Shown here: positions 36,278 to 47,620 of the stretch, piece by piece
How positions within the stretch are numbered: the first letter of the stretch is position 1
Layout of the letters: every line of letters begins with the position of its first letter
The notes under the pieces: model-generated
What the model was told of the DNA's origin: nothing
The model's database searches: none
What the model saw: only the letters and a program-made list of their open reading frames with translations
Translations under genes and position numbers: made by a program
DNA from: Mixta hanseatica
Lineage (GTDB): Bacteria > Pseudomonadota > Gammaproteobacteria > Enterobacterales > Enterobacteriaceae
Reading direction: 5' to 3'
NCBI RefSeq assembly: GCF_023517775.1
Contig: NZ_CP082904.1
Span: 310,001 to 374,000, forward strand
Length of the DNA stretch: 64,000 nt

Positions 36278-36505
36278 AATAATAATCGTAAACCAACATT
36301 GATGCCAGCTTTAACCCAATAAAAACATCTTAGCGTGATTTAGTTAACATAATTGGCTGCGTCGGACAGTGTTACCCCTGTGATTAGTTGGGTTATAGTT
36401 CAACGGCTTCGCGCTACAATAGCCAACTTACGGCTGAAGAGCGGCGCGGATAATACTCCGCGCGGGCCATCGGCTTATCGCACCCCCGTTGATTTGGAAC
36501 CCGGT

Positions 36506-36835
36506 ATGGAACAATTTGAATGCATCAGCGTCGATATGGCGCAACAACGTCTGGCTGAAGGCGAAGCGCTGCTGGTCGATATCCGCGATCCGCAGAGTTT
36601 TGCGGCGGGACATGCCAAAGGGGCTTTTCACCTGACGAACGGCACACTAAACGACTTTATGCAGCAGGCCGATTTTGATCGGCCGGTGCTGGTGATGTGC
36701 TACCACGGCAACAGCAGCAAGGGCGCGGCGCAGTATCTGATCCAGCAGGGGTTTGATCAGGTTTATAGCATTGACGGCGGTTTTGACGCCTGGCGAGCAA
36801 GCTTCCCGCAGCTGGTTGAGGCGCAAACGGAGTAG
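36506..36835 (+). CDS. glpE: Thiosulfate sulfurtransferase GlpE
   Basis: A single-domain rhodanese of 109 residues (E. coli 108). The active-site loop is Cys65 in [16 protein letters not shown] and the N-terminal CH2A-like motif is [13 protein letters not shown]. It transfers sulfur from thiosulfate to acceptors such as cyanide or thioredoxin. The frame is open to 36353, but ATG 36506 yields the family start MEQFECISV. First of glpE-glpG-glpR. Confidence 0.95.
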   Translation: MEQFECISVDMAQQRLAEGEALLVDIRDPQSFAAGHAKGAFHLTNGTLNDFMQQADFDRPVLVMCYHGNSSKGAAQYLIQQGFDQVYSIDGGFDAWRASFPQLVEAQTE

Positions 36836-36869
36836 GCGCCCCTTACGATAACACCTCAGGAAACGGGCA

Positions 36870-37697
36870 ATGATACAACTGACTCAGTTCAATAATCCGC
36901 GCATGGCGCAGGCGTTTGTTGACTATATGGCGACGCGTGGCGTGATGCTGCGTATCAAAAAGGAAGAACAATTTATCCTGCTGCTGGAGGATGAGACGAA
37001 ACTGGAAATGGTCGAAAACGAACTTGAACAGTTTGTTCGCGATCCTTTTCATTCGCGCTATCAGGCCGCCAGCTGGCAGAGCGGCACTACGGACAGCGGA
37101 TTACACTATCAGCGCGACAGCCTGCTGACTAATCTGCGTCAGCGCGCCGGGCCGCTTACCGTCCTGTTGGGCATCGCCTGTATCGCTGTTTATATTCTGA
37201 TGCTGTTTGTCGGCGATCTCACCGTGCTGGCCTGGATGGCATGGCGCATGGATGGCTCACCGTTTTTTCAGCCCTGGCGCTGGTTTAGCCACATATTGCT
37301 GCATTTTTCACTGCTGCACCTGGTGTTTAATCTGCTCTGGTGGTGGTATATCGGCGGTGCGGTGGAAAAGCGGCTGGGCAGCGGCAAACTGTTTGTGATC
37401 ACTCTAATCTCCGCCTTATTAAGCGGCTGGATGCAGGCCAAATTTAGCGGTCCCTGGTTTGGCGGGCTTTCCGGTGTGGTCTATGCGCTGATGGGTTATG
37501 CATGGCTGCGGGGCGAGCGCGATCCCGAAAGTGGAATTTTTCTGGAGCGCGGTTTGATGGCTTTCGCTATTCTGTGGCTGATTATTGGTTATTTTGGCGC
37601 ATTTGGCCTGCCGATTGCTAACACTGCGCATCTCACGGGCCTGGCTGTGGGGCTGGCGATGGCGTTTGTTGATACGCGCCGGCTAAATAAAGGCTGA
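36870..37697 (+). CDS. glpG: Rhomboid intramembrane protease GlpG
   Basis: A 275-residue inner-membrane serine protease (E. coli 276). It has a cytoplasmic N-terminal domain and six membrane segments. The catalytic serine is in [12 protein letters not shown] (about residue 200) and the histidine in [11 protein letters not shown] (about 253). The conserved HxxxN region ([20 protein letters not shown]) is present. It cleaves membrane proteins within or near the membrane. Follows glpE by 34 bases. Confidence 0.95.
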   Translation: MIQLTQFNNPRMAQAFVDYMATRGVMLRIKKEEQFILLLEDETKLEMVENELEQFVRDPFHSRYQAASWQSGTTDSGLHYQRDSLLTNLRQRAGPLTVLLGIACIAVYILMLFVGDLTVLAWMAWRMDGSPFFQPWRWFSHILLHFSLLHLVFNLLWWWYIGGAVEKRLGSGKLFVITLISALLSGWMQAKFSGPWFGGLSGVVYALMGYAWLRGERDPESGIFLERGLMAFAILWLIIGYFGAFGLPIANTAHLTGLAVGLAMAFVDTRRLNKG

Positions 37698-37774
37698 AGC
37701 ATCAGCCTGGCGCAGGCCGCTGGCAAAGCATCATGTGCGGCGGCCTGATGCCGCGCGACTAACAGGAGAGTTAT

Positions 37775-38533
37775 GTGAAGCAGACGCAACGTCATGACGC
37801 CATTATCGATCTGGTTCGGCGTCAGGGATATGTGAGTACGGAAGAGCTGGTGGAGCATTTTGACGTCAGTCCGCAGACTATTCGCCGCGATCTCAACGAT
37901 CTGGCCGATCAGAACAAAATACAACGCCACCACGGCGGCGCGGCGCTGCCTTCCAGCTCGGAAAATACCGCCTGGCAGGATCGTAAAATGATGTGGTCGG
38001 CGGAAAAAGCGCGTATCGCGCAGCGGGTGGCCAGCCAAATCCCCGACGGGGCGACGCTGTTTATTGATATCGGCACCACGCCGGAAGCGGTAGCGCATGC
38101 GTTGATGAACCATAACGATCTGCGCATCGTGACCAATAACCTCAATGTTGCCACACTGCTGATGACCAAGCCCGATTTCCGCTTGATTATCGCCGGCGGC
38201 GAAGTGCGTACCCGTGACGGCGGCATTATGGGCGAAGCTACGCTCGATTTTATCTCTCAGTTCCGGCTGGATTACGGCATCCTTGGCATCAGCGGTATCG
38301 ATATGGATGGTTCGCTGCTGGAGTTTGACTATCACGAGGTACGCACCAAGCGGGCGATTATCGAAAACTCACGCTGCGCGATGCTGGTTGCCGACCACTC
38401 TAAATTTGGCCGTAACGCGATGGTGAATTTAGGCAATATGAGCCTGGTAGACTATCTGTTCACCAATGAAATGCCGCCTGCCAGCGTGATGAAAGTGATT
38501 GAACAGCATGAAGTGCATCTGGAGCTGTGCTGA
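37775..38533 (+). CDS. glpR: Glycerol-3-phosphate regulon repressor GlpR
   Basis: A DeoR-family repressor of 252 residues, equal in length to E. coli GlpR. It has the N-terminal DeoR helix-turn-helix (GYVSTEELVEHFDVSPQTIR) and a sugar-phosphate sensor domain (FIDIGTTPEAVAHAL, GGEVRTRDGGIMGEATLDFI). The start is GTG 37775, which gives MKQTQRHDAII; an ATG two bases upstream is out of frame. It likely acts on the operators before glpD. Confidence 0.95.
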   Translation: MKQTQRHDAIIDLVRRQGYVSTEELVEHFDVSPQTIRRDLNDLADQNKIQRHHGGAALPSSSENTAWQDRKMMWSAEKARIAQRVASQIPDGATLFIDIGTTPEAVAHALMNHNDLRIVTNNLNVATLLMTKPDFRLIIAGGEVRTRDGGIMGEATLDFISQFRLDYGILGISGIDMDGSLLEFDYHEVRTKRAIIENSRCAMLVADHSKFGRNAMVNLGNMSLVDYLFTNEMPPASVMKVIEQHEVHLELC

Positions 38534-38562
38534 AGCCACGCCATCACGCCCTACAGTAAATC

Positions 38563-41280
38563 TTACGCCACGCTCATCCCCATCAGGTGCAGTAAATGCT
38601 GCGCCTGCTGCACCGCTTCCTGGCGATGCATGACGCCCAGTTTCTGGTACAGATTGCGGATATGGGTTTTGATGGTGGTTTGCGCCACTTCCAGCTCGCC
38701 GGCAATTTGATCGTTGCTGTAGCCAGAGTAGATCAGCCCCAGCACCTGCCATTCACGCTGCGTCAGCGGGCTGGTGCGGATCAGCTCCGGTACCTGCGGA
38801 TGCGTCAGCAGGCGGCTGACAAAGCTTTCGTCGAAATGGGCGAACTTATGGCGGTGATGCTGGTTGATATCGCGCAGGATGCGCTGCGCCCGGTGCTGCT
38901 CCAGCTCCGGCAGCGTATGCAGTTGCAATAGCTGACGCAGCTGCTGTGCCATGGTTTCGCCTTCAATCACAAAGTGGCTGATAAAGCCGGTGCGGTTGGC
39001 CAGCGTTAGCGCCTCAATCAGCGCCTGTTGCGCTTCGCTTTTACGTCCGGTTTGCCAGTAAAGCGCGTTGAGCAGCAGCAGATTTCGGTTCAGATCGCTG
39101 GTCAGCCTTAGCCGCCGCGCGCTTTCGTTCAGCTCATCCAGCACCACTTCGGCTTCATCATACTGGCCCAGCAGAATCTGAACGCGCGCGATATTGCGCC
39201 ACTGACCCTGTAAAAAATGGTTATCAGCGGTAGCGGGTTTCGGCGTCAGCCGTAACCAGTTAGCCGCTGCGACTTTATCGTTGGTCAACTGCCAGTAAAT
39301 TACGCGCGGCTTATCGGCATTGGTGACCCAGTCGCTGTGATACTGACCGTTGCCCAGCAGGTTTTCGCAGCGGATTAAATGACGCCGCGCATTATCCAGA
39401 TCGCCACGCGCCAGCGCGCATTTCGCCAGCATCGCCAGACACTGTAGCTGCTGTTGCGGCTGGAAATTAGCCAGCACCTCTAACCCTTTGCGGGCGGTAG
39501 CCTCAGCCTCATCGAGGCGCGCCCATGACCAAAGCAGCTGCGAGCGAATGCGCAGCAGAAACTCATGCATTGGCAGCTGCTCCAGCCCCTCTTCGTTAAT
39601 CAGCGCAAACGCTTTTTCCTGAATATCGTAAGCGGTTTGCAAAAAGCCCTGCGCCAGCAGTATTTCGCTCTGCTGCAGCAGCGCCCAGAGTGCGTAATGG
39701 CAGCTGTTATAGTGGCGCGCCATCTCATCGGTCTGCTGCATAGTGGCCAGCGCGGCCTCCAGCTGGCCCTGACAGTGCAGAACTTCCCCTTTAACCGAGG
39801 TGGCGACAATGCGGCTGTAGTAGTTCGCCAGCGGCAAATTCGCCAGCGCCTGATTGGCTAGCTGCTCCGCCTCTTCCGGTTTTCCGGCGTTGATCGCCAC
39901 CTGGGCGCGTAGCGCATCAAACTCGGCGCTCAGCACTGCATCGATAGCGATTTGCTGGTGTGTCATCTCTTCTTCAGCGCGCGCCAGCAGCAGGTTGACT
40001 TCGCCGTAGCGATGCTGGCTTTGCGCCAGCCAGGCCTGCAGCAGAATCAGCCGGGGGTTATCCACCAGTAGCTGCCAGGGGAGCGCCTTCAATCCCTCTT
40101 CCAGCAACGCCAGTTCGCTGTGGTTAAACAGCGACCAGGCATGGTGCAGCAAAATATCGCGCAGCAGCAGAGTATCTCCCGCCGCCAGCGCATGATGTAT
40201 GGCTTCGCCGGCGTAGCCGAGCGCCATCCAACCCTCCGCCGCCGTTCGATGCAGCTGATGCAGTTCGCTGCTCAGCTCCCACTGGCAGCGCTGGCGTAAA
40301 AAGCTGGCAAACAGCGGATGAAAGTTAAACCATTTTCCGCTGTCGTCCATACGCTGCAGAAACAGACCCTGACGCTCGGTTTCTTCCAGACGCAGCTGCG
40401 CGTTTTCTTCGCCGGTCAGGTGGGCGATCAACATATCGTTCATGGAACGCAACACGGAACTGCGCAACAAAAAGTTGCGCGTCGCATCATCCACGCAGTC
40501 CAACACTTCATCCACCAAATAATCGGAAAGATGGCTGGCGTTGATGCCCGCCAGTCGCTGGGCGGAATGATGCGTCGGGGTATTAGACTGGCGTTCCGTC
40601 AGAGCGATCAGCTGTAAGGCGGTCGCCCAGCCAGCGACTTCATCGCACAGCCGTTGGGAGTCATCCGCGCCGATCGGGCGCTGCAGGCGCCGGTCAAAAA
40701 ACTGCTTCGCCTCCTGCGGCGTAAAGGCCAGCGACTGGCTGTTGATCTCCAGCAGCTGCTCGCGTACACGCAGGTTAGCGATGCCCAGCGAGGGCAAGTT
40801 ACGCGACAGAATTATCAACGTCAGGTTTTCTGGCTGATGGCGGATAAAGAAACGCATCGCCTGATGGATGGCGTCGTTAGTCAGCAGATGAAAATCATCA
40901 ATCACCAGATAAAGTGGGCGGAGCCACTCGGAAAGCTCCACGAACAGCTGGGAAAAAAGCGCGCTGAGGCTGGCATACTGCCGTTTTTGCGCCAGCGCTT
41001 CGCTGCGCACGCAGTGCCCGTCGGTGGCCTGCTGCACCGCCGCCATAAAATAGTTAGCGAAGCGCTCCGGGTAGTTATCGCTTTCATCCAGCGAATACCA
41101 GCCGAGATCGCTTTTATCCGCCGCCCACTGCGCCACCAGCGTAGTTTTGCCATAGCCGGCCGGGCTGCTAATCAGAGCTAAACGGTAGTGCGCAATGTTC
41201 GCAAGCCTGGCTATCAAACGCTCCCGAACAATGGTGTTCTGAAGCCGCAGAGGACGGCTGAGTTTCGATGGTATCAGCAT
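38563..41280 (-). CDS. malT: Maltose regulon activator MalT
   Basis: A 905-residue ATP- and maltotriose-dependent activator of the STAND class (E. coli 901). The N terminus has Walker A ([17 protein letters not shown]), followed by the NB-ARC-like part, a superhelical repeat region (about 430-800) that binds maltotriose, and a C-terminal LuxR-type helix-turn-helix ([20 protein letters not shown]). It is divergent from malPQ and should bind the sites in the spacer between them. Confidence 0.96.
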   Translation of the reverse strand: MLIPSKLSRPLRLQNTIVRERLIARLANIAHYRLALISSPAGYGKTTLVAQWAADKSDLGWYSLDESDNYPERFANYFMAAVQQATDGHCVRSEALAQKRQYASLSALFSQLFVELSEWLRPLYLVIDDFHLLTNDAIHQAMRFFIRHQPENLTLIILSRNLPSLGIANLRVREQLLEINSQSLAFTPQEAKQFFDRRLQRPIGADDSQRLCDEVAGWATALQLIALTERQSNTPTHHSAQRLAGINASHLSDYLVDEVLDCVDDATRNFLLRSSVLRSMNDMLIAHLTGEENAQLRLEETERQGLFLQRMDDSGKWFNFHPLFASFLRQRCQWELSSELHQLHRTAAEGWMALGYAGEAIHHALAAGDTLLLRDILLHHAWSLFNHSELALLEEGLKALPWQLLVDNPRLILLQAWLAQSQHRYGEVNLLLARAEEEMTHQQIAIDAVLSAEFDALRAQVAINAGKPEEAEQLANQALANLPLANYYSRIVATSVKGEVLHCQGQLEAALATMQQTDEMARHYNSCHYALWALLQQSEILLAQGFLQTAYDIQEKAFALINEEGLEQLPMHEFLLRIRSQLLWSWARLDEAEATARKGLEVLANFQPQQQLQCLAMLAKCALARGDLDNARRHLIRCENLLGNGQYHSDWVTNADKPRVIYWQLTNDKVAAANWLRLTPKPATADNHFLQGQWRNIARVQILLGQYDEAEVVLDELNESARRLRLTSDLNRNLLLLNALYWQTGRKSEAQQALIEALTLANRTGFISHFVIEGETMAQQLRQLLQLHTLPELEQHRAQRILRDINQHHRHKFAHFDESFVSRLLTHPQVPELIRTSPLTQREWQVLGLIYSGYSNDQIAGELEVAQTTIKTHIRNLYQKLGVMHRQEAVQQAQHLLHLMGMSVA

Positions 41281-41651
41281 GGCGACACTTCACTGTGGTG
41301 AAATAGAAGGAAACAAAGGGAATTATTTTGCGCTGCGTAATTAAGTACTTTCTGTGTTCGCGGACGCTAATGCAAGGATGGCTTATGACCAGATTTCATT
41401 AAGTTGCACCTCATCACAATTCCTTATTGTTTTTTGACATTTTCCCGTACAAAAGCCAACGAATGGCGGCGGAAAACGCGCCTTTTTTCACCATAGCGTC
41501 TTTAATTAATCCGTCAGCGCTCACAGTTTTGCCTACGCCCTGCGGCTCCTCCCTGACGAATTCGGCTACGGGAGGATGCCGCCGCAGGGGGTTAACGTCA
41601 GCATGTGTACTAATTTTTTGCGAAACCCTTCACTTACCGAAAGAGAGTCGT
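41281..41651. promoter_or_regulatory. malT-malP divergent control region with MalT-box-like sites
   Basis: This 371-base spacer has no gene (the malP frame is open through part of it, but the extension does not fit). Two MalT-box-like sequences of the GGGAGGA type occur: GGGAGGAG on the minus strand at 41546-41553 and GGGAGGATG on the plus strand at 41570-41578, about 75-105 bases before malP. The region near 41281-41400 should carry the malT promoter. The boxes are by-eye matches. Confidence 0.5.
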
Positions 41652-44057
41652 ATGTCGCAGCAAAAATTCAGTAAGGCACGTTTTGAGGCGGCGTTAACGC
41701 GCCAGTGGCAGTATCTGGGGCTGAACAGCGCCAGTGAAATGACCCATCATCAGTGGTGGCATGCGGTCAGCGCGGCGTTAGCCGAACTGCTGGCGGCACA
41801 GCCGATAGCAAAACCCGGCAAGCAACAACGCCACGTTAACTATCTTTCTATGGAGTTCCTGATTGGTCGTCTGACCGGTAATAACCTGATTAACCTTGGC
41901 TGGTATGACGAAGTCAACGCTCTGCTTGCGCAGCAGGGCATCGCGCTGAGCGATCTGTTGGAAGAGGAAGTCGATCCGGCGCTGGGCAACGGCGGCCTCG
42001 GCAGGCTGGCGGCCTGCTATCTTGATTCGATGGCGACGGTGGGTCAGGCCGCTCACGGTTATGGGCTTAACTATCAGTACGGTCTGTTCCGTCAGTCTTT
42101 CAACGACGGCCAGCAGCACGAGGCGCCGGATGACTGGCAGCGCGCCTGCTATCCCTGGTTCCGTCATAATACCGCGCTGGATGTCGACGTCGGTATCGGC
42201 GGTAAAGTCAGTAAAAACAACGACGGCTCCCTGCACTGGGAACCGGCGTTTACGCTGCGCGGCGAAGCCTGGGATTTGCCGGTGATCGGCTATCGCAACG
42301 GGGTAGCGCAGCCGCTGCGTTTATGGCAGGCGACGCACGCGCATCCGTTTGATTTAACGTTGTTTAATGACGGAAAATTCCTGCAGGCGGAGCAGCAGGG
42401 AATCGATGCGGCGAAGCTGACCAAGGTGCTCTATCCCAATGATAACCATCAGGAAGGCAAACGCCTGCGCCTGATGCAGCAATATTTCCAGTGCGCCTGC
42501 TCGGTGGCGGATATTCTGCGTCGCCATCATCAGGCGGGACGCCCGCTGGCGCAATTGCCCGACTATGAAGTTATTCAACTTAACGATACGCATCCTACCA
42601 TTGCCATTCCGGAGATGTTGCGCGTACTGTTGGACGACCATCAGCTGAGCTGGGATGAAGCCTGGCATATCACCAGTAACGTCTTCGCCTATACCAACCA
42701 TACGCTGATGCCAGAGGCGCTGGAGCGCTGGGATGAGCGGCTGGTGCGCGCGCTGCTGCCGCGTCATTTCGTGATTATCAAAGAGATCAACCAGCGCTTT
42801 AAAAAGCAGGTGGAAAAGCAGTGGCCGGGCGATGAAAAGGTCTGGGAAAAGGTGGCGGTGCTGTACGACAAGCAGGTACGCATGGCGAACCTGTGCGTGG
42901 TCAGCGGCTTTGCGGTGAACGGCGTCGCAGCGCTGCATTCTGATTTGGTGGTGAAGGATCTCTTCCCGGAATACTACCAGCTGTGGCCGCAGAAATTTCA
43001 TAACGTCACCAACGGTATTACGCCGCGCCGCTGGCTGAAACAGTGCAACCCGGCGCTGGCTACGCTGATTGACGACACGCTGGGCAACAGCGACTGGGTC
43101 ACGCAGTTGGATGCGCTAAAAGCGCTGGAACCCTATGCGGACGATAAAGCGTTCCGTCAGCGCTATCGTCAGATCAAACATGACAATAAACAGCGCCTGA
43201 CCGACTACATTCTTCAGGTGACCGGCATTGAGGTGAATCCCGAGGCGCTGTTTGATGTGCAAATCAAACGCCTGCATGAATATAAGCGTCAGCACCTTGG
43301 CCTGCTGCATATTCTCCACTGCTATCGCCAGCTGCGCGATAACCCTCAGTTGGACAAAGTACCGCGCGTTTTCCTGTTTGGCGCGAAAGCCGCGCCCGGC
43401 TACTACCTGGCAAAAAACATTATCTATGCCATTAATAAAGTGGCGGAGGTGATCAATAACGATCCGCTTATCGGCGATCGGCTGAAGGTAGTGTTTATCC
43501 CGGATTACCGGATTACCGTTGCGGAGATGATGATCCCGGCGGCGGATCTTTCCGAACAAATCTCTACGGCAGGCTATGAAGCGTCCGGCACCGGCAATAT
43601 GAAGCTGGCTCTTAACGGCGCGCTGACTATCGGCACGCTGGATGGCGCTAATGTGGAAATTGCCGAGCAGGTGGGCGAAGAGAATATCTTTATCTTCGGT
43701 AACACTGTTGATGAGGTGAAGGCGTTGAAGGCGAACGGCTACGATCCGAAAAAGCTGCGTAAGAAAGATAAGCACCTCAACGAATTACTGAAAGAGATGG
43801 AGAAAGGCCGTTTCAGCCACGGCGATAAACATGCTTTTGATCCGCTGCTGGAGAGCCTGACTAAAAATGGCGATCCGTGGTTGGTGCTGGCGGATTTTGC
43901 CGACTATATCGCAGCGCAGGAGCGCGTAGAAGCGCTGTGGCGTGATAAGGAGGCCTGGACGCGTACCGCGATTCTAAATACCGCGCGTACCGGTATGTTC
44001 AGTTCTGACCGCTCTATCCATGATTATCAACAGCGTATCTGGCAGAGCAAACGTTAA
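41652..44057 (+). CDS. malP: Maltodextrin phosphorylase MalP
   Basis: A GT35 phosphorylase of 801 residues (E. coli 797) that splits maltodextrins into glucose-1-phosphate. The pyridoxal phosphate lysine is Lys651 ([18 protein letters not shown]). It is a paralogue of GlgP at 15559, which has longer N- and C-terminal parts. ATG 41652 follows GAAAGAGAG and gives [20 protein letters not shown], matching the family; the frame extends to 41427 in the regulatory spacer. Confidence 0.96.
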   Translation: MSQQKFSKARFEAALTRQWQYLGLNSASEMTHHQWWHAVSAALAELLAAQPIAKPGKQQRHVNYLSMEFLIGRLTGNNLINLGWYDEVNALLAQQGIALSDLLEEEVDPALGNGGLGRLAACYLDSMATVGQAAHGYGLNYQYGLFRQSFNDGQQHEAPDDWQRACYPWFRHNTALDVDVGIGGKVSKNNDGSLHWEPAFTLRGEAWDLPVIGYRNGVAQPLRLWQATHAHPFDLTLFNDGKFLQAEQQGIDAAKLTKVLYPNDNHQEGKRLRLMQQYFQCACSVADILRRHHQAGRPLAQLPDYEVIQLNDTHPTIAIPEMLRVLLDDHQLSWDEAWHITSNVFAYTNHTLMPEALERWDERLVRALLPRHFVIIKEINQRFKKQVEKQWPGDEKVWEKVAVLYDKQVRMANLCVVSGFAVNGVAALHSDLVVKDLFPEYYQLWPQKFHNVTNGITPRRWLKQCNPALATLIDDTLGNSDWVTQLDALKALEPYADDKAFRQRYRQIKHDNKQRLTDYILQVTGIEVNPEALFDVQIKRLHEYKRQHLGLLHILHCYRQLRDNPQLDKVPRVFLFGAKAAPGYYLAKNIIYAINKVAEVINNDPLIGDRLKVVFIPDYRITVAEMMIPAADLSEQISTAGYEASGTGNMKLALNGALTIGTLDGANVEIAEQVGEENIFIFGNTVDEVKALKANGYDPKKLRKKDKHLNELLKEMEKGRFSHGDKHAFDPLLESLTKNGDPWLVLADFADYIAAQERVEALWRDKEAWTRTAILNTARTGMFSSDRSIHDYQQRIWQSKR

Positions 44058-44107
44058 AGGCGAGCGGCGCAGGCCGCTCTGGACAGAAGACGGATTCAGG
44101 AAGCGTT

Positions 44108-46186
44108 ATGGATTTAACTCAGCTTGAGAAGGACGCCAGCGCGGCCGGGATTGCTGCCAGCTATATCAATGCCAAAGGGGAGCCGGAAGCGATCGCGCCG
44201 GAAACCCGACAGCTGCTGCTGGAGGCGATGGGATTTCCACGCGCGCCCGGCAAAGCGCCGGTTCCGCCGGTAAAGGTATTTAGCGGACGGCAAAAGCGCA
44301 TAATGACGTTTGGCGGCAGCGGTCAGTTCCGCTGGCAGCTACAGACTGAACAGGGCAAAAGTTATCAGGGCGAGGCGCAGGGCGGTGGCGCGTTTGCGCT
44401 GCCGTCGCGTCTGCCGCAGGGCTATCATCAGCTGGCGCTGACGCAGGGCAAGAAAGCGTGGGAATGTCGGGTGATTATCGCGCCGCAGCGCTGCTATGAG
44501 CCGCAGCCGCTGCTGGAAGGCGGCAAGCTTTGGGGCGCCTGCGTGCAGCTCTACACGCTGCGTTCCGCCCGCAACTGGGGTATCGGCGATTTTGGCGACT
44601 TAAGCGAGATGCTGATGCAGATTGCCGATCGCGGCGGTGATTTTATTGGCCTCAATCCGATTCATTCGCTTTATCCCGCCAGCCCGGAAAGCGCCAGCCC
44701 TTACAGCCCTTCGTCACGTCGCTGGATGAATATCATCTATATCGACGTGGAGCGCGTGCCCGATTTCCAACAGAGCAAGGCGGCGCAGCGCTGGTGGAAA
44801 AAGAAAGAGACGCAGCGTCGGATTGCGGCGGCACGCCAGGCTGACTGGGTGGACTACAGCGCGGTTAATCAGCTAAAAATCGAAGGGCTGAGACTGGCAT
44901 GGGCGCAGTTCTCTACGCGCGATGAACAGGACGCGACGCGACGTCACTTTACTGACTTTGTCAGCGCCGGCGGTGAAAGTCTTTACAGCCAGGCGGCGTA
45001 TGATGCGCTGCACGCCGCTATGCTACAGGAAGATGGGCAGCGCTGGGGCTGGCCGGCATGGCCGGAAGCCTGGCGTCAGGCGCAAAATGAGGCAGTACAG
45101 CAGTTCTGCCGCGAAAATGAGGATGAGGTCAATTTCTGGCTGTGGCTGCAATGGCTGGCTAACCGCCAGTTCGATGAGTGTTGGCAGGTTTGTCAGCAGC
45201 GCGGGATGTCGGTGGGCCTCTACCGCGACTTAGCGGTCGGCGTGGCGGAAGGCGGGGCGGAAACCTGGTGCGATCCTGAGCTTTACTGCCTGAAGGCCTC
45301 GGTCGGCGCGCCGCCGGATATTTTGGGCCCGTTGGGACAAAACTGGGGGCTGCCGCCGATGGATCCGCACGTTATGGCGGCGCGGGCCTATCAACCATTT
45401 ATTGAGATGCTGCGGGCGAATATGGCCAGCTGCGGCGCGTTGCGCATCGATCATGTGATGTCGATGTTACGCCTGTGGTGGATACCATATGGAATGACGG
45501 CTAATCACGGCGCCTATATCTCTTACCCGGTTGATGACCTGTTAGCAATCCTGGCGCTGGAAAGCCAGCGTAACCGCTGTATGGTGATTGGCGAGGATCT
45601 GGGCACGGTGCCGCAGGAGATCATCGGCAAGCTGCGCCGTAGCGGGATCTACTCGTGGAAGGTGCTCTATTTCGAACAGGAGAGCGCCGATCGTTATCGT
45701 GCGCCGCAGCAGTGGCCGCGTCAGGCGATGGCCAGCGCCTCCACCCATGATTTGCCGACGCTGCGCGGTTTCTGGAGCGCGGGCGATCTGACGCTGGGCG
45801 AAGAGCTGGGTCTTTATCCAGATAAAGTGGTGCTAAAGGGGCTGTATGAGAACCGTGAACGCCAGAAGCAGGCGTTGCTGAACGCGCTGCATGAGCAGGG
45901 CTGCGTACCGAAGAAGTTGGGCAAGCGGGCGGAGAAGCTGGCGATGTCGCCGGAACTGAACCGCGGTATGCTGCGCTATATTGCCGACAGCGGCAGCGCA
46001 TTGCTCGGCCTGCAGCCGGAAGACTGGCTGGATATGGAACAGCCGGTAAATGTGCCAGGCACGGTCGATCAATTTCCTAACTGGCGACGCAAATTGAGCC
46101 ACACGCTGGAGGAGATGTTCAGCGATGAACGCGTTAATCAGCTGATTAAAGATTTGGATCGACGGCGCAAAGCTGAAGGTAGTTAA
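44108..46186 (+). CDS. malQ: 4-alpha-glucanotransferase (amylomaltase) MalQ
   Basis: A GH77 enzyme of 692 residues (E. coli 694) that moves glucan chains between maltodextrins and releases glucose. The catalytic residues are Asp448 (ALRIDHVMSMLRLWW), Glu496 (VIGEDLGTVP) and Asp548 (STHDLPTLRGFW). It follows malP by 50 bases and ends with a terminator, making a malPQ operon under MalT. Confidence 0.97.
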   Translation: MDLTQLEKDASAAGIAASYINAKGEPEAIAPETRQLLLEAMGFPRAPGKAPVPPVKVFSGRQKRIMTFGGSGQFRWQLQTEQGKSYQGEAQGGGAFALPSRLPQGYHQLALTQGKKAWECRVIIAPQRCYEPQPLLEGGKLWGACVQLYTLRSARNWGIGDFGDLSEMLMQIADRGGDFIGLNPIHSLYPASPESASPYSPSSRRWMNIIYIDVERVPDFQQSKAAQRWWKKKETQRRIAAARQADWVDYSAVNQLKIEGLRLAWAQFSTRDEQDATRRHFTDFVSAGGESLYSQAAYDALHAAMLQEDGQRWGWPAWPEAWRQAQNEAVQQFCRENEDEVNFWLWLQWLANRQFDECWQVCQQRGMSVGLYRDLAVGVAEGGAETWCDPELYCLKASVGAPPDILGPLGQNWGLPPMDPHVMAARAYQPFIEMLRANMASCGALRIDHVMSMLRLWWIPYGMTANHGAYISYPVDDLLAILALESQRNRCMVIGEDLGTVPQEIIGKLRRSGIYSWKVLYFEQESADRYRAPQQWPRQAMASASTHDLPTLRGFWSAGDLTLGEELGLYPDKVVLKGLYENRERQKQALLNALHEQGCVPKKLGKRAEKLAMSPELNRGMLRYIADSGSALLGLQPEDWLDMEQPVNVPGTVDQFPNWRRKLSHTLEEMFSDERVNQLIKDLDRRRKAEGS

Positions 46187-46194
46187 CCATCAAG

Positions 46195-46231
46195 CCCGGC
46201 CGGTCAGATAAAGGCAGGTCGGGTATTTTTT
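46195..46231 (+). terminator. Rho-independent terminator after malQ
   Basis: CCCGGCC pairs with GGTCGGG (7 bp, one G-T pair) around a 15-base loop, followed by TATTTTTT. It starts 9 bases after the malQ stop. Confidence 0.8.
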
Positions 46232-46307
46232 ACGGATACAGCCCGATTGCGGCATTAATATCATACCAGTAAAGCGTTATGCGTCCGGGGTGAAAGCCCC
46301 GCTGCCG

Positions 46308-46775
46308 TCAGTGGAAGGTTTCTTTTTTTAATTCAGTAATACGGCCATCGGCATAGCGAATATAGGCTGAATTACCAAAGGCGAACCGGGTATTGCCCTC
46401 ACGGTTGCGGCCAACCGTTAACAGTATCTCTTTGACGATGCAGTTTTCAGGGGGTGGCACATCATCAAAACAGAGCATATCGTTCTGATCGTTTTTCTGG
46501 TAGCCGTCGCCAAAAGCAAAAATGGTAAAGTTGGTTGGCCCGCCGGCCTCTTCAGAAGGAATATGATATTTTTTCAGGATAGCGCTCTGGTTTTCCAGCC
46601 ACCAGTTAATTGCCGATGAGGCGGTAATGGGTAAATGATCTACCAGGATTGCGGCAGAGTATTTGCCGTGATGAGCATCAATAATGTTAACGCGGCGGTT
46701 ATCCAGATAGAGATAAAAGCCCACAGCCGCCATTACGATGCAAATGAGAAAGTTAAATGATTTTCTTCTGCTCAT
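46308..46775 (-). CDS. DUF943-family small membrane protein
   Basis: A 155-residue protein with one N-terminal membrane segment (FLICIVMAAVGFYLYL) and a periplasmic part (TNFTIFAFGDGYQ, EILLTVGRNREGNTRF). It fits the DUF943 family known from enterobacteria. Its start overlaps the stop of the upstream DUF3289 gene by four bases, so the two are translated together. DUF943 proteins often neighbour DUF3289 genes. A role as immunity partner is possible but unproven. A hairpin (CGGGG/CCCCG, 46286-46301) lies just after the stop. Confidence 0.75.
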   Translation of the reverse strand: MSRRKSFNFLICIVMAAVGFYLYLDNRRVNIIDAHHGKYSAAILVDHLPITASSAINWWLENQSAILKKYHIPSEEAGGPTNFTIFAFGDGYQKNDQNDMLCFDDVPPPENCIVKEILLTVGRNREGNTRFAFGNSAYIRYADGRITELKKETFH

Positions 46776-47620
46776 GGGCGCTTTTCCTCGAGAGTTATAG
46801 TCGCTTCCATATTGGTTAAGAAGGGGCGGAACCCGAATTGATCAAAGCGTTGTAAAATAAACCATATCCTGAAAAACTGAAATTGATTAAATTTAACCTT
46901 TTGAATGTCGTTAACATCCAGCCCAAAATGATCCTGCCCGCTATATTTTATTTGCGCGCGCCAGCCTTTCTCACCGATTTCCAGGCTTAATAAATCTATG
47001 TGTGTAGCGTAGACATCATGTACGGTGATACCTAAGCCGTTGATTTTGTCGAATATCATTGAATCAAATTTTGGCAGAGCCCTGTAACTGATCTCTTCCT
47101 TTATGGCAGAAAACGTGTCTGGGGGAATACTTTTTTTCTCGTAATCGATACGCTTATTTATCCCCTCCTTAATAGCGGATAAGCTACTATTTTTTGTATT
47201 ATCATTAATAATTTGCGCCTGATAGGCCGCATTCAGATCCATATCATTAAAGGGCATACCGTTAGCACTCTGGAAATGCTGCAACATCCGATTGATAAGA
47301 TACTTCCAGGGGCCTACGCATGCAAAAGGCAATGAGGTCACCTGCATCTCTTCAAATAATAGCCTGGCGCACTCTTGCGCACTGAGCCTGGTGCTGCGTT
47401 GGTTATTGCCATATGCGCCAAAAAATCGCGACTGGGGATTATCGAAAGCCGTTAGTCGGGTCATTGTCCAGGGATCGACCACATTAGAGATATTGGTAAG
47501 CCTGAACTCTTTTTTAAGACGCGTTGCGGTGATATCGCCATACCGCATATCATCTGTCCCATAGTCGTTAAATTGATGTTCTGTGGCATAAAGCCTTTGC
47601 GGGAAGGTGAGTTTAATCAT
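46772..47620 (-). CDS. DUF3289-family (YPO3983-like) protein
   Basis: A 282-residue soluble protein without a signal peptide. It has the DUF3289 pattern: the N-terminal ATEHQFNDYGTDDMRYGD, then WTMTRLTAFDNPQSRFFGAY, a middle helical part, and the C-terminal GITVHDVYATHIDLLSLEI and FRIWFILQRFDQFGFRPFL. The biochemical activity of the family is not known to me. It is paired with a membrane DUF943 gene, an arrangement that recalls toxin-immunity pairs. The pair is rather AT-rich compared with malQ and nfuA and occupies the place where E. coli has gntT, suggesting transfer. Confidence 0.78.
   Translation of the reverse strand: MIKLTFPQRLYATEHQFNDYGTDDMRYGDITATRLKKEFRLTNISNVVDPWTMTRLTAFDNPQSRFFGAYGNNQRSTRLSAQECARLLFEEMQVTSLPFACVGPWKYLINRMLQHFQSANGMPFNDMDLNAAYQAQIINDNTKNSSLSAIKEGINKRIDYEKKSIPPDTFSAIKEEISYRALPKFDSMIFDKINGLGITVHDVYATHIDLLSLEIGEKGWRAQIKYSGQDHFGLDVNDIQKVKFNQFQFFRIWFILQRFDQFGFRPFLTNMEATITLEEKRP

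Noticed and set aside
41427..41651. 75-residue N-terminal extension of malP
   Set aside because: It covers the MalT-dependent control region and does not fit the phosphorylase N terminus. ATG 41652 has a ribosome site and the expected residues.
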